From Devosia riboflavina (GTDB taxonomy: Bacteria > Pseudomonadota > Alphaproteobacteria > Rhizobiales > Devosiaceae): DNA of 64,000 bases. The stretch lies in assembly GCF_000743575.1 (NCBI RefSeq), contig NZ_JQGC01000009.1, positions 62,001 through 126,000 on the forward strand. The letters are read 5' to 3'. Below the pieces are notes generated by a model. That model saw only the letters and a program-made list of their open reading frames with translations, was not told the DNA's origin and made no database searches. Shown in pieces: positions 32,799 through 40,832 of the stretch. Position 1 is the stretch's first letter; the number at the start of each line of letters is the position of its first letter. The translations under genes were made by a program, and so were the position numbers.

Positions 32799-34211
32799 TC
32801 AGTCGAGCACGAAACCGACCGACCCGCTGAACCCGCCCCGCATGCCGCTACTGCCGGCGACGCCATATTGATTTTCGAGCTTGCCGAGGAAGATCGCTTC
32901 CGCATCGCTTGCCGGGGTCGAAAAGTCGGTCGGCACGGCGATAGTGCCGGCGGGAACGGGATTGACGAGATAGGGCGTGACCAGGATGACCAGTTCGGTT
33001 TCCTCGGTCTGGAAGTCGCGAGACCGGAAGAGAGCCCCCAGGATCGGGATGTCGCCGAGCCAGGGGAACTGGTTGATCTGCTGGGACGAACGCTCCTGCA
33101 GCAGCCCGCCGATAGCCAGCGTCATGCCGCTCGGGACTTCGACCGAAGTATTGGCCTGGCGCTTGGTGATCGACAGGTCGGCCTGCGGTTCCGACACGGA
33201 GGTGTCCACGGTCAGGGCGATTGCACCGTTCGACTTGACGACCGGGGTGAAGGCAAGCTCGACGCCATAGGGCTTGAACAAAACCGTACGGGTTTTGCTG
33301 CCGTCATCGTCTTCGTCATAGGTGTAATAGGGCAATTCGCCGCCGGCGAGGAACTTGGCCGCCTGGCCCGAGATCGCGGTCAACGTGGGCTGTGCGAGGA
33401 CGCGCAGCGCCCCGCGCCCTTCGAGCGCCCGAATGGCGGCGCTGACCTGGTTGCCATTGGCGCCGAAAGACGCGTCGATACCGTCGGTCGGGAAAGCATC
33501 GGTCAAGAGGCCATTGGCAAAGCTCAGCAGATTCGTGGTGCCGACATTGACGATGGCGCCGAAATTGATGCCGAACTGCTTGGCCACGTCACGCTTCACT
33601 TCCGAGACGGTGACCTGCAGCATGACCTGCTGGGCGCCGGCCACGTCGAGAATGTTGGCGACGTTTTCTGGCGAGCCGGCAAACTGGACGGCGACCTGCC
33701 CGGCCCGATCCTTGTCGTCCGAAGACAGAACCGTGCCCGTCAGAACCACACGATTGGTCGAGTCCCCGATGGTGACCGATTCAACCGCGATCCGCGAACC
33801 CGGAATGACGCGCGCCAGTGCCTCTTCGAGCGCATTGCCGACCTGGGACGGCTCCTTGATGACGCGCAGGTCCAGCACCTGGATGGTGCGGCCGGCATCG
33901 TCGATGAAGAAGATATTGGTATTGCCGCCACCGATCCCCTGCACGATGGCGCGGGTACGGGTGCGCATGATGGCCGCAGCGACATTGGGCTGGGACACCA
34001 CGACCTCAGCGACGCCGGCCGGCAGGTCGACGATGATCGACTTGTTGAGCTCGATATCGAGATTGCGCTGGGCGCCATAGGCGGTCGATGCGACCGTAAT
34101 CTGCGATTGGGCAAGGGCCGGCAAGGCCAGCCCGAGGGTTGCCAACGATAGCGTGCCGGCCAGGGCCAGCAAGCGGAGGGGGCGAAATGCCGTCTGCATT
34201 GTCGTTGTCAT
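32799..34211 (-). CDS. cpaC: Outer-membrane secretin CpaC/RcpA
   Basis: The 470-residue protein has a signal peptide (LLALAGTLSLATLGLALPALAQ inside residues 12-35, cleaved after AQA-type site). Next come the pilus-specific N domain (IIVDLPAGVAEVVVSQPNVA), a BON/N1-like region, and the secretin core with VEVPSGMTLAIGGLLQERSS and IPILGALFRSRDFQTEETEL. It forms the outer-membrane channel for the pilus. The N domain resembles the stand-alone protein at 36717-37175. Confidence 0.94.
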   Translation of the reverse strand: MTTTMQTAFRPLRLLALAGTLSLATLGLALPALAQSQITVASTAYGAQRNLDIELNKSIIVDLPAGVAEVVVSQPNVAAAIMRTRTRAIVQGIGGGNTNIFFIDDAGRTIQVLDLRVIKEPSQVGNALEEALARVIPGSRIAVESVTIGDSTNRVVLTGTVLSSDDKDRAGQVAVQFAGSPENVANILDVAGAQQVMLQVTVSEVKRDVAKQFGINFGAIVNVGTTNLLSFANGLLTDAFPTDGIDASFGANGNQVSAAIRALEGRGALRVLAQPTLTAISGQAAKFLAGGELPYYTYDEDDDGSKTRTVLFKPYGVELAFTPVVKSNGAIALTVDTSVSEPQADLSITKRQANTSVEVPSGMTLAIGGLLQERSSQQINQFPWLGDIPILGALFRSRDFQTEETELVILVTPYLVNPVPAGTIAVPTDFSTPASDAEAIFLGKLENQYGVAGSSGMRGGFSGSVGFVLD

Positions 34212-34224
34212 TCTGCTCTCCCGC

Positions 34225-35166
34225 CTATTGCGGCATCAACTGCGGTTCGACCGCGTCGACCTGGATTTCCATTTCGTCTTCGGAGAAACCGCCTTCGGGG
34301 ACGAACTCATTGACCGGCGTGAATTCCGTACCGGAGCCTGTCTGGGCCACCGCGCCGGCCATCACGCTCTGCTCCTTGCCGAAGCGGATGACACGAACGG
34401 CCTGGCTGGTGCTGGCAGGACGCTGCGCATCGGCGCCCTTGCCGAAATCGGTGATCGAACGCAGCGTCAGGCTCAACTGGCCGCGCATGGAAGCGTTGAT
34501 CAGCGTTTCCGCCTGCCCCGGCGTCAGTTCGAGCGTTGCCACGGTGCTCTTGTCGAAGGTCTCGGGTGTGGGGCTGTCGCTCTCGGCTTTCTCGTCGCCA
34601 CCGCTCACACCCATTTCGCCGAGGCGCTTGCCGATGGCGAGGACGCGCACATTGGACAGCACGACCTCGGACTGCTGGCCCGTCGGCGTGGATGTGGTCA
34701 GGAGCACGTCGACATGGTCGTTGGGAACAACGAAGCCGCCAGCACTCGAGAGGGCATTGACCCCCACTGCCACGCCGCGCATGCCCGAAGCCAGCACAGC
34801 CGAAAGATAGCCCTGATCTGACCGGACGAGCTTTTGTTCGCGGATCGGCTCGCCGGGAAAGAATTCAAAGCGGGCAACGGCGCCGGTGAGTTCCGCGGGC
34901 GCGTCCGGCATGGCCGAGATGGTGACATATTCCGGACGCACGGCCCCTTCGGGCCAATCCTGCCATTCCAGTGTCTCGGGCTTGAGCCGCTCACCGATGC
35001 CGATCGGCGCCTTGGCGACGAGCACTTGCGTCTTCTGCTCTTGCACGACCTGGGTGACGACTTCGGCGGATGGCGCCGGCGCACGGCCCATGCGCATAAC
35101 CAGGAATGCGGCGAGGCCACCTGCGACCAGGGCCACTACTACCAGGATTATGCGTGCTGGTCTCAT
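34225..35166 (-). CDS. cpaB: Pilus assembly protein CpaB/RcpC
   Basis: The 313-residue protein has one N-terminal membrane anchor (ARIILVVVALVAGGLAAFLV), an SAF domain with VLVAKAPIGIGERLKPETLE, and the RcpC region (GMRGVAVGVNALSSAGGFVV, DHVDVLLTT). It is periplasmic and stabilises the secretin. First gene of the leftward cpaB-tadC run; its promoter must lie in 35167-35303. Confidence 0.92.
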   Translation of the reverse strand: MRPARIILVVVALVAGGLAAFLVMRMGRAPAPSAEVVTQVVQEQKTQVLVAKAPIGIGERLKPETLEWQDWPEGAVRPEYVTISAMPDAPAELTGAVARFEFFPGEPIREQKLVRSDQGYLSAVLASGMRGVAVGVNALSSAGGFVVPNDHVDVLLTTSTPTGQQSEVVLSNVRVLAIGKRLGEMGVSGGDEKAESDSPTPETFDKSTVATLELTPGQAETLINASMRGQLSLTLRSITDFGKGADAQRPASTSQAVRVIRFGKEQSVMAGAVAQTGSGTEFTPVNEFVPEGGFSEDEMEIQVDAVEPQLMPQ

Positions 35167-35303
35167 GACCCACTCCGGCTCTACCGGGCGCTCGCGCCCA
35201 ATTCCACGGGTGAACTATGAAAGCAAAGGGTCAAGGTTTGGTTAATCGGGCGCTAAGGCTTGCGGTTAACAGTTTATGAATACTTGCGATTTGCGAGGCC
35301 GCG

Positions 35304-35340
35304 ACAAAAAACAAGGCCCCGGCGGAAAGTGCCGAGGCCT
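35304..35340 (-). terminator. Intrinsic terminator after cpaA
   Basis: On the minus strand AGGCCTCGGC/GCCGGGGCCT (one mismatch) is followed by TGTTTTTT. It separates the pilin-cpaA unit from cpaB. Confidence 0.72.
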
Positions 35341-35365
35341 CGATATTTCGTAAGAATGAGACGGA

Positions 35366-35866
35366 TCAGGCCGCAAGGCGCTCGAAAATGGCAGAGTTCG
35401 AATAGACCGTGATGCCGGCGACGGCCAAGGCGATGCCATAGGGGATGCCGGAGCGCTTGTTGTGCAGGCGCGCTACCCAACCGAAACGGGCGAGTGCGGG
35501 ATTGAGCGGGATACCGCGCACCACCAGGATCAGGATGGTCAGCACGCCGCCGAACAGGGCGGCATAGGCGAGGTAAGGCAATGTCATGCCAAAACCCAGC
35601 CAGAGGGTCGTGGCCGCAGCGAGCTTGGCGTCGCCGCCGCCGATAAGGCGCAGCGCAAAGAGGCCAAAGGCGACTGCGAGCACGATGAGCGCACAAAGCA
35701 CATGCATGGCGAATTGCTGCAGCGGCAGATTTATCGCGATGGCGACGATGAAGAAGGCAACGGTGAGGAGCAGCACCAGCTTGTTGGAAATGCGCATGGT
35801 GAAGAGATCGGACGACGCCGCGATCGCCATGGCAACAGGGAAGAAGAAAAGGGCAATAGTACTCAT
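35366..35866 (-). CDS. cpaA: Prepilin peptidase CpaA/TadV
   Basis: The 166-residue membrane protein has the two catalytic aspartates of A24 peptidases: one in AASSDLFTMRISN and one in LIGGGDAKLAAATT (GxGD). About five hydrophobic helices are present. It cleaves the Flp leader after Gly and also processes TadE-type pseudopilins. The start at 35866 lies 4 bases past the stop of the adjacent pilin gene, so they share a transcript. Confidence 0.92.
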   Translation of the reverse strand: MSTIALFFFPVAMAIAASSDLFTMRISNKLVLLLTVAFFIVAIAINLPLQQFAMHVLCALIVLAVAFGLFALRLIGGGDAKLAAATTLWLGFGMTLPYLAYAALFGGVLTILILVVRGIPLNPALARFGWVARLHNKRSGIPYGIALAVAGITVYSNSAIFERLAA

Positions 35867-35870
35867 CGGA

Positions 35871-36080
35871 TCACTCTTCGTCCGGCATCGGGGTGCCATT
35901 GAGCGCTGGCACGATATAGCTTTGGATAGTTTGGTAAACCTCGGTCAGGCTGCCGTTAATGGTGCCAACGGCGCCGATTATGACAATGGAAAGCAATGAG
36001 GCGATAAGAGCATACTCTATTGCCGTCGCCCCTGAGCGATCGGCAATAAATGTTCTCAGTAAGCTCTTCAACTGCGACAT
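35871..36080 (-). CDS. flp: Flp/Fap-type pilin, distal copy
   Basis: The 69-residue prepilin has the cleavage region DRSGATAIEYALIASLLSIV: processing after Gly, then ATAIEYAL with Glu at +5 and Tyr at +6, followed by the hydrophobic helix. The tail ends ALNGTPMPDEE, longer and more acidic than the other copy. It is directly coupled to cpaA. Either a second structural pilin or a minor one. Confidence 0.9.
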   Translation of the reverse strand: MSQLKSLLRTFIADRSGATAIEYALIASLLSIVIIGAVGTINGSLTEVYQTIQSYIVPALNGTPMPDEE

Positions 36081-36145
36081 GCCTTTTGTCCCGCTCTTAA
36101 CGCCCTGAGATTGCCATCGATAAGTTAAGCAAAGACCAAAACGAA

Positions 36146-36169
36146 GAAGGCCCCCTTTCGGAGGCCTTC
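36146..36169 (-). terminator. Hairpin between the two pilin genes
   Basis: On the minus strand GAAGGCCTCC/GGGGGCCTTC (one mismatch) forms a stem followed by TTCGTTTTGG. It is likely a partial terminator that makes the first pilin more abundant than the second pilin and cpaA. Confidence 0.55.
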
Positions 36170-36195
36170 CAAGACATTATGACGAACTGAAGGAA

Positions 36196-36387
36196 TTACT
36201 CTTCAGCGCAAGCAGCGTTTTCTACGCCGGTCAAACAGTCATTGATGTTGCCAAACACTGTCTGAAGGTTGCCGCCAAGTGCGGCAACAGCGCCGATGAT
36301 GACGACAGAGATAAGAGCGGCGATGAGGCCGTATTCGATTGCAGTGGCGCCGGATTCGTCCTGCGCGAAACGTGCGAAAATGTTCAT
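36196..36387 (-). CDS. flp: Flp/Fap-type pilin, promoter-proximal copy
   Basis: The 63-residue prepilin (MNIFARFAQDESGATAIEYG) has a standard Flp processing site and helix (IAALISVVIIGAVAALGG). Two Cys in its tail (NDCLTGVENAACAEE) could form a disulfide. AAGGAG lies 8 bases before the ATG at 36387; the longer frame to 36429 has no signal. It is the likely major pilin, given its position first in the transcript. Confidence 0.92.
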   Translation of the reverse strand: MNIFARFAQDESGATAIEYGLIAALISVVIIGAVAALGGNLQTVFGNINDCLTGVENAACAEE

Positions 36388-36716
36388 GTCCCAGGCTCCT
36401 TTTTTACACGTCCTCGAGTGACGCCTCACGGCCAGTCACACAGCGAAGATGGGCTCAGCCTAGCCAGCAGTGATTGCAAATGAGTTAATCGAAGTATTTC
36501 CAAACAGCCGAATTCGTCCAAAAAAATCTATGCTTTTCAACGAATTAACGAGATCGATTGCATTCTAACAAATGCCGAACCCTATACCCTCGCATGCCGT
36601 TATTTCAAGTTTGCATTCAACAACTTGGAGGCATCTTCTTTTATTCTTAACCACGCCAAAACCCTCTCGTTTGCCAAGTGTTTACCATTCCGCGCGATCC
36701 TTGAGGTCGAGTTTTC
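36388..36716. promoter_or_regulatory. AT-rich divergent control region of pilin genes
   Basis: This 329-bp gap separates leftward pilin genes from rightward pseudopilin genes and has lower GC than its surroundings. Several TTAA tetramers occur (for example near 36487, 36544 and 36648), but no full TTAA-N7-TTAA CtrA box was found. Promoters for both directions must lie here. No small gene is supported. Confidence 0.4.
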
Positions 36717-37175
36717 ATGTGGATGGGTCCAATGCGTCGCCTTTCATTCCTTGCGGGCCTTTGTCTCGCTCTTGCCGGCACTGCCTTGGCGGGAGCGCAG
36801 GACAACGCGCCAATCGACGTGAAAGTGAATATGGCGCGCGTGCTGCGCATCAGCTCTCCCGCCGCGACGGTTATCGTCGGCAATCCCGGCATCGCGGATG
36901 TCACGATACAGGATCCGCAGACGCTGATCCTGACGGGCAAGAGCTTTGGCCAGACCAATCTCATCGTGCTCGATAGCCTGGGCGAACCCATCGCCGATAC
37001 GCTTATCGAAGTCGTACAGATGCAGGCCGGGGTCACGACGGTCTATCAGGGGCAGTTGCGCACCACCCTCGCCTGCGCTCCGGTCTGCCAGCCGACGGTC
37101 ATGATCGGCGATGACAATAACTTTACCAGCCAGGCGCTGGCATCCTCGCAACTGGTTCAATCGGCGGCGAACTAG
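36717..37175 (+). CDS. Stand-alone CpaC-like N-domain pilus protein
   Basis: The protein of about 150 residues has a signal peptide (LSFLAGLCLALAGTALAGAQ) and one domain of the secretin N-terminal (pilus assembly N) type: MARVLRISSPAATVIVGNPG, then ILTGKSFGQTNLIVLDSLGE. It lacks the secretin channel. A conserved-looking tail has two Cys (TLACAPVCQPTVMIGDD). It may dock onto CpaC or CpaB in the periplasm. The ATG at 36732 is an alternative start. Confidence 0.82.
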   Translation: MWMGPMRRLSFLAGLCLALAGTALAGAQDNAPIDVKVNMARVLRISSPAATVIVGNPGIADVTIQDPQTLILTGKSFGQTNLIVLDSLGEPIADTLIEVVQMQAGVTTVYQGQLRTTLACAPVCQPTVMIGDDNNFTSQALASSQLVQSAAN

Positions 37176-37295
37176 ATCAAGGTTTCCTTAACCAGCGGCT
37201 GCATTTAAGCCAGCAAGCTAACGAAACCTTAGCGTTGAACCGTCAACGTCCCGTTCATGAGGAGTGCAACCAGCTCTCCCGGACAGGAACGAGGC

Positions 37296-37823
37296 ATGTC
37301 ACGCTGGCGGCTCAAATCCCTGGCGCGCGATACGCGCGGGGCGACGGTGATCGAGTTCGCCCTTCTGGCGCCGATTTTCTTCGCCATCCTGACGGCCATT
37401 CTCCAAACCTCCGTACAGTATTTTGCGGCGCAGGTTCTGGAAAGCGGCGTCTATGACGCCAGCCGCACCATTCGCGTCGGCCAGGCCCAGCGCGACGGCT
37501 GGACGGCGGCCGACTACAAGGAAAATGTCTGCAGCCGGCTCTATGGGCTCTTCGGCGATTGCGCTGATATGCACGTCAATGTGCGGACGATCAACGATTT
37601 CCAGTCGGCCGATTATTCCGTCCCGCTCGATCTCAATTGCGTGGAAGACTGCGATTGGACCGAGGATGAGGTCTGGACGCCAGGCGGCTCCTCGGGGGTC
37701 GTGCTGGTGCAGGTCTATTATCGCTACCCCGCCATTTTGCAGTTCCCTTATGCACCCAATAAGCTTCCGGACGGGCGTATCCTACTGAGCGCTGCCACCG
37801 TTTTCCGAAACGAGCCCTTCTGA
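37296..37823 (+). CDS. tadE: TadE-like pseudopilin
   Basis: The 175-residue protein (MSRWRLKSLARDTRGATVIE) has the TadE processing region RGATVIEFALLAPIFFAILT: cleavage after Gly, Glu at +5. A periplasmic domain with four Cys follows (ENVCSRLYGLFGDC, NCVEDC). An earlier ATG at 37257 is possible; 37296 is preferred for its GGAACGAGG. Its stop overlaps the next start (TGATG). Confidence 0.85.
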   Translation: MSRWRLKSLARDTRGATVIEFALLAPIFFAILTAILQTSVQYFAAQVLESGVYDASRTIRVGQAQRDGWTAADYKENVCSRLYGLFGDCADMHVNVRTINDFQSADYSVPLDLNCVEDCDWTEDEVWTPGGSSGVVLVQVYYRYPAILQFPYAPNKLPDGRILLSAATVFRNEPF

Positions 37824-38401
37824 TGCGCGCGACCGGAAAAACCTTCCTGAACACGCTGCGCGCATTTGTCCGCCGGGAGACCGGCGTCGCGGCGGTAGAG
37901 TTTGCACTGGTCGTGCCGCTCATGCTCAGCGTCTATCTCGGCTGTACCGAGGCGGCCACGCTGCTGACCGCCGACCGCAAGGTGCAGTCGGTGGCAGGGG
38001 CCATTGGCGACCTCGTGGCGCGGTCCAACAAGACGCTCGCACAGGCGCAACTGGAAGACTATTTCCTCGCCGCTACCAGCATCATGACGCCCTATGATGC
38101 CTCGGGTCTGGTGCAGACGATCACCGCCGTATCAGTTGACGACGAAGGCGAAGCGACCATCCTATGGTCGGCGCGCTATGAGAATGGCACGCTCTCCAGG
38201 ACTGTCGCCGGCCACGCCACGGGTGATCCCTATGAGTTGCCGGCCGAGATGACGGCCATTGCCACCGATCAGACCGTGATTGCCGCCGAGGTCGAGTATA
38301 GCTATCGCCCCCTGCTCGGCATCGTGTTCAAGGAAGCGCTCGACCTCAATCGCTCGGCCCTGTTCATGCCGCGCTTCGGCGGGGCCATTACCCTCAACTG
38401 A
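37823..38401 (+). CDS. Second TadE/TadG-like pseudopilin
   Basis: The 192-residue protein has RRETGVAAVEFALVVPLMLS, a TadE-type leader, then a periplasmic region with TEAATLLTADRKVQSVAGAI. It is shorter than full TadG, which carries a von Willebrand domain, so it is a second minor pseudopilin. It is translationally coupled to the TadE gene. Confidence 0.85.
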   Translation: MRATGKTFLNTLRAFVRRETGVAAVEFALVVPLMLSVYLGCTEAATLLTADRKVQSVAGAIGDLVARSNKTLAQAQLEDYFLAATSIMTPYDASGLVQTITAVSVDDEGEATILWSARYENGTLSRTVAGHATGDPYELPAEMTAIATDQTVIAAEVEYSYRPLLGIVFKEALDLNRSALFMPRFGGAITLN

Positions 38402-38471
38402 TCTGCAGCGCTTGCCGCCCTTGCGCGGCCATGCCACAAGCAAAACTCCTTCCTCCGACCCCATCACGAGC

Positions 38472-39092
38472 ATGAACGACACCATCATCCCCGTCTTCGA
38501 CCTGGGCGGCGTTTTCGTCGACTGGAACCCGATGTATCTGTTCCGCAAGCTTTTTGAGAGCGAAGAGGACGCGCTCTGGTTTCACCAGAATATCTGCACC
38601 AGCGATTGGAATCTCGAATTCGACGCCGGCGAAATCTATGCCGAGGGCGTTGCCAAGCTGATCACGCGCTTCCCGAAATATTGGCGCGAAATCCAGGCCT
38701 TTGACCTCAGGTGGAAGGAAACCCTGGGCGACTTCATCCACGGTACGGTCGACATCCACAATGAGCTGATCGAGCAGGATATCCCGACCTTTGCCATCAC
38801 TAACTTCTCCTGGGAAAAGTGGGTGAGCTGCCTCGGCGAATGGCCATTCCTCGAAAAGTTCGATGGCGTCATCGTTTCGGGCCTCGAAGGCCTCGTAAAA
38901 CCCGATCCGCGCATCTATCGCGTGTTCTGCGAGCGCTACGGCTTTGCGCCCGATAGCTGCGTCTTCATCGATGACAGCGAGCCCAATATCGTCGCCGCCC
39001 GCAAATTCGGCATGCATGGCATTCACTTCAAGGAGCCGGCGCAGCTCCGGGCCGAGCTGATCGCCCTCGGCCTGCCACTCAAGGCAAAGTAA
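38472..39092 (+). CDS. HAD-family phosphatase, YihX-like
   Basis: The 206-residue HAD-IA hydrolase has motif I VFDLGGVFVDWNP (D-L-G-G-V, as in YihX-type sugar phosphatases), motif II ITNFSWEK, motif III VKPDPRIYR and motif IV VFIDDSEPNI. A helical cap lies between. YihX-type enzymes release phosphate from alpha-glucose-1-phosphate and similar sugars. The true substrate is unknown; the nearby nucleoside operon makes sugar phosphates but is on the other strand. Confidence 0.85.
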   Translation: MNDTIIPVFDLGGVFVDWNPMYLFRKLFESEEDALWFHQNICTSDWNLEFDAGEIYAEGVAKLITRFPKYWREIQAFDLRWKETLGDFIHGTVDIHNELIEQDIPTFAITNFSWEKWVSCLGEWPFLEKFDGVIVSGLEGLVKPDPRIYRVFCERYGFAPDSCVFIDDSEPNIVAARKFGMHGIHFKEPAQLRAELIALGLPLKAK

Positions 39093-39143
39093 GTCTTCGT
39101 ACCGAACCCAACTCGCCTATCCTTTCAATGGAAGGCGGGTTGG

Positions 39144-39247
39144 CGCATGTCTCCCGAAAGTGGGTACCGGTTTCGGGGTAAAGACATGCGTAACACCAAG
39201 GACCTAAAGCGCAAGGAGCGAATCCTTTGGATCGCGACGCGCTTTAG
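39144..39247. repeat. Rhizobial-type intergenic palindrome pair
   Basis: The first unit (39144-39190) has arms CGCATGTCT/AAGACATGCG around CCCGAAAGTGGGTACCGG, a pattern like the very frequent intergenic hairpins of Rhizobiales genomes. The second (39204-39247) has CTAAAGCGC/GCGCTTTAG. Both are probably dispersed repeats also present elsewhere in the genome. Confidence 0.65.
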
Positions 39248-39519
39248 GACGGCGCGCAGGCCGAAACTTATCCATCTTATCCCCGCCCCCCTCGTCTCAT
39301 GCCATTCTCTGGGCATTCCCGCCATGACACGCGGCGCCGACGAAGCGTCGGGCGGGGAGATGGGCCACTCGGGGTCGCCTGGGTGGGTGCGTGGACGCTG
39401 ACCACCGGTCAAGCGGCAGTGAGCCCCCGTTGCATCGCAGGATGCTTCCGACGGCAATCTGGACCGTAAAACCTCAAAAGGGGACCGCTCGATGCGTGCG
39501 CAAAAAATCCCGATCGTGT

Positions 39520-39572
39520 GAAGCGGCTTTCGCCTCTTCCTTCTATCCAAATTTCGAGGCGAAAGCCGCTTC
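39520..39572. repeat. 17-bp perfect inverted repeat
   Basis: GAAGCGGCTTTCGCCTC and GAGGCGAAAGCCGCTTC are perfect reverse complements separated by 19 bp. As RNA this is a very stable hairpin. No T tract follows. Confidence 0.7.
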
Positions 39573-39576
39573 CACC

Positions 39577-39672
39577 GTGCGCCCCAAGGGCGTCGCGTCC
39601 GTGCGCCCAAAGGGCGTCGCGTCCGTGCGCCAGAAGGGCGTCGCGACCGTGCAACCGCGAGGCGATCAGGCC
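39577..39672. repeat. 24-bp tandem repeat, four units
   Basis: Three near-identical 24-bp units beginning GTGCGCC and containing AAGGGCGTCGCG are at 39577-39600, 39601-39624 and 39625-39648. A fourth degenerate unit follows. The unit length is a multiple of three, but no frame through it continues into a known domain. Confidence 0.75.
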
Positions 39673-39714
39673 GGGGCGGCAATCGGCATTGGCACGGCGG
39701 GAAGGTTGGGAAAG

Positions 39715-40110
39715 CTACTGGAAGCGGCCGCCCTTCTGGATGACTTCGACCTTGTAGCCATCGGGATCGGTGACAAAGAAGAAGCGCGCGACCGGCACAT
39801 TGCCGTTCTTGAAATCCACGAGCTTGCCGACGGTAAATCCCTCGGCATTGAGGCGGTCGTATTCGGCCTGCAGATTGTCGACGACCACCGCGAGATGGCC
39901 ATAGCCATCGCCGAGATCATAGGGCTCGGTGCGGCCCTTGTTGATGGTCAGTTCAAGCTCGAAGCCATCCAGCTCCTGAGCCAGGTAGACCAGCGTAAAC
40001 TCCGCGAATTCGAGACGATTGACGATCTCGAGCCCAAAGGCGCGGCGATAGAAATCGACGGAGCGATCTTCGTCGATGACGCGGATCATCGAGTGAGCAA
40101 GTCTGGCCAT
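39715..40110 (-). CDS. Glyoxalase I-like VOC protein
   Basis: The 131-residue protein (MARLAHSMIRVIDEDRSVDF) fits lactoylglutathione lyase: paired beta-alpha-beta-beta-beta units, FELELTINKG with a metal Glu, DGYGHLAVVVDNL with a metal His, and FVTDPDGYKVEVIQKG with the final Glu. Such enzymes detoxify methylglyoxal using glutathione. It lies just past the end of the upp gene on the same strand, but a 63-bp gap leaves operon membership open. Confidence 0.85.
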   Translation of the reverse strand: MARLAHSMIRVIDEDRSVDFYRRAFGLEIVNRLEFAEFTLVYLAQELDGFELELTINKGRTEPYDLGDGYGHLAVVVDNLQAEYDRLNAEGFTVGKLVDFKNGNVPVARFFFVTDPDGYKVEVIQKGGRFQ

Positions 40111-40173
40111 TTTCCTGGACCTCGTAATCTGGAATGGGCGAGCGAAGCCAAGACCTCGCGCGCGTAAAGACCG

Positions 40174-40815
40174 TTACTTCGTCCCGTACATGCGGTCGCC
40201 GGCGTCGCCGAGGCCGGGGATGATGTAGCCCTTCTCGTTGAGATGGCTGTCGATGGAGGCCGTGTAGACGGGCACATCCGGATGGGCCTTCGAAAAATTC
40301 TCGATGCCTTCGGGTGCGGCGAGGAGACAAAGAAAGCGGATATTGTTGGCGCCGCGCTCCTTGAGCTTTTCCATCGCCGCGGTCGCCGAATTGCCGGTGG
40401 CCAGCATGGGATCGACGACGATGATCAGGCGGTCTTCGAGATTGGACGGCGCCTTGAAATAGTATTCGACCGGCTCGAGAGTCTCGTGGTCGCGATAGAT
40501 GCCGATATGGGCAACGCGCGCCGCTGGAACGAGATCGAGCATGCCATCGAGAAGACCATTGCCGGCGCGCAGGATGGAGGCGAAGACCAGCTTCTTGCCC
40601 TTGATCGCAGGCGAGTCCATCGCCGCCATTGGCGTCTCGATCGGGATCATTTCCAGTTCGAGATCGCGCGTGACTTCGTAGCACATGAGGTGGGCGATTT
40701 CGCGCAGGAGCCGCCGGAAGCCGGCGATGGACGTCTCCTTGTTGCGCATGATCGTCAGCTTGTGCTGGATCAGCGGGTGATCGATGACCGTGACATTGCC
40801 AACCATCTTGCTCAT
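40174..40815 (-). CDS. upp: Uracil phosphoribosyltransferase
   Basis: The 213-residue protein has the PRPP loop [15 protein letters not shown] and the uracil-binding [17 protein letters not shown] at the C terminus. It turns uracil and PRPP into UMP. As last gene of the nucleoside operon it recovers the uracil released by the upstream phosphorylase. The ATG at 40815 is preferred, with AAGGTGA upstream. Confidence 0.95.
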   Translation of the reverse strand: MSKMVGNVTVIDHPLIQHKLTIMRNKETSIAGFRRLLREIAHLMCYEVTRDLELEMIPIETPMAAMDSPAIKGKKLVFASILRAGNGLLDGMLDLVPAARVAHIGIYRDHETLEPVEYYFKAPSNLEDRLIIVVDPMLATGNSATAAMEKLKERGANNIRFLCLLAAPEGIENFSKAHPDVPVYTASIDSHLNEKGYIIPGLGDAGDRMYGTK

Positions 40816-40832
40816 ATCGATCACCTTGTTGA

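Larger units (their letters stand above)
39093..39714. other. Repeat-rich gap without genes
   Basis: This 622-bp stretch holds a rhizobial-type palindromic repeat (39144-39247), a 17-bp perfect inverted repeat (39520-39572) and a 24-bp tandem array (39577-39672). Open frames crossing it translate the repeats in register and show no conserved domain, so no gene is called. Confidence 0.55.

Noticed and set aside
32427..34151. 574-residue plus-strand frame opposite cpaC
   Set aside because: Antisense shadow of a complete secretin gene.
39577..39672. CRISPR array
   Set aside because: The 24-bp units are directly tandem without unique spacers, and no cas genes are in the window.
39391..40167. 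258-residue plus-strand frame over the tandem repeats
   Set aside because: It is repeat translation followed by antisense of the glyoxalase-like gene.
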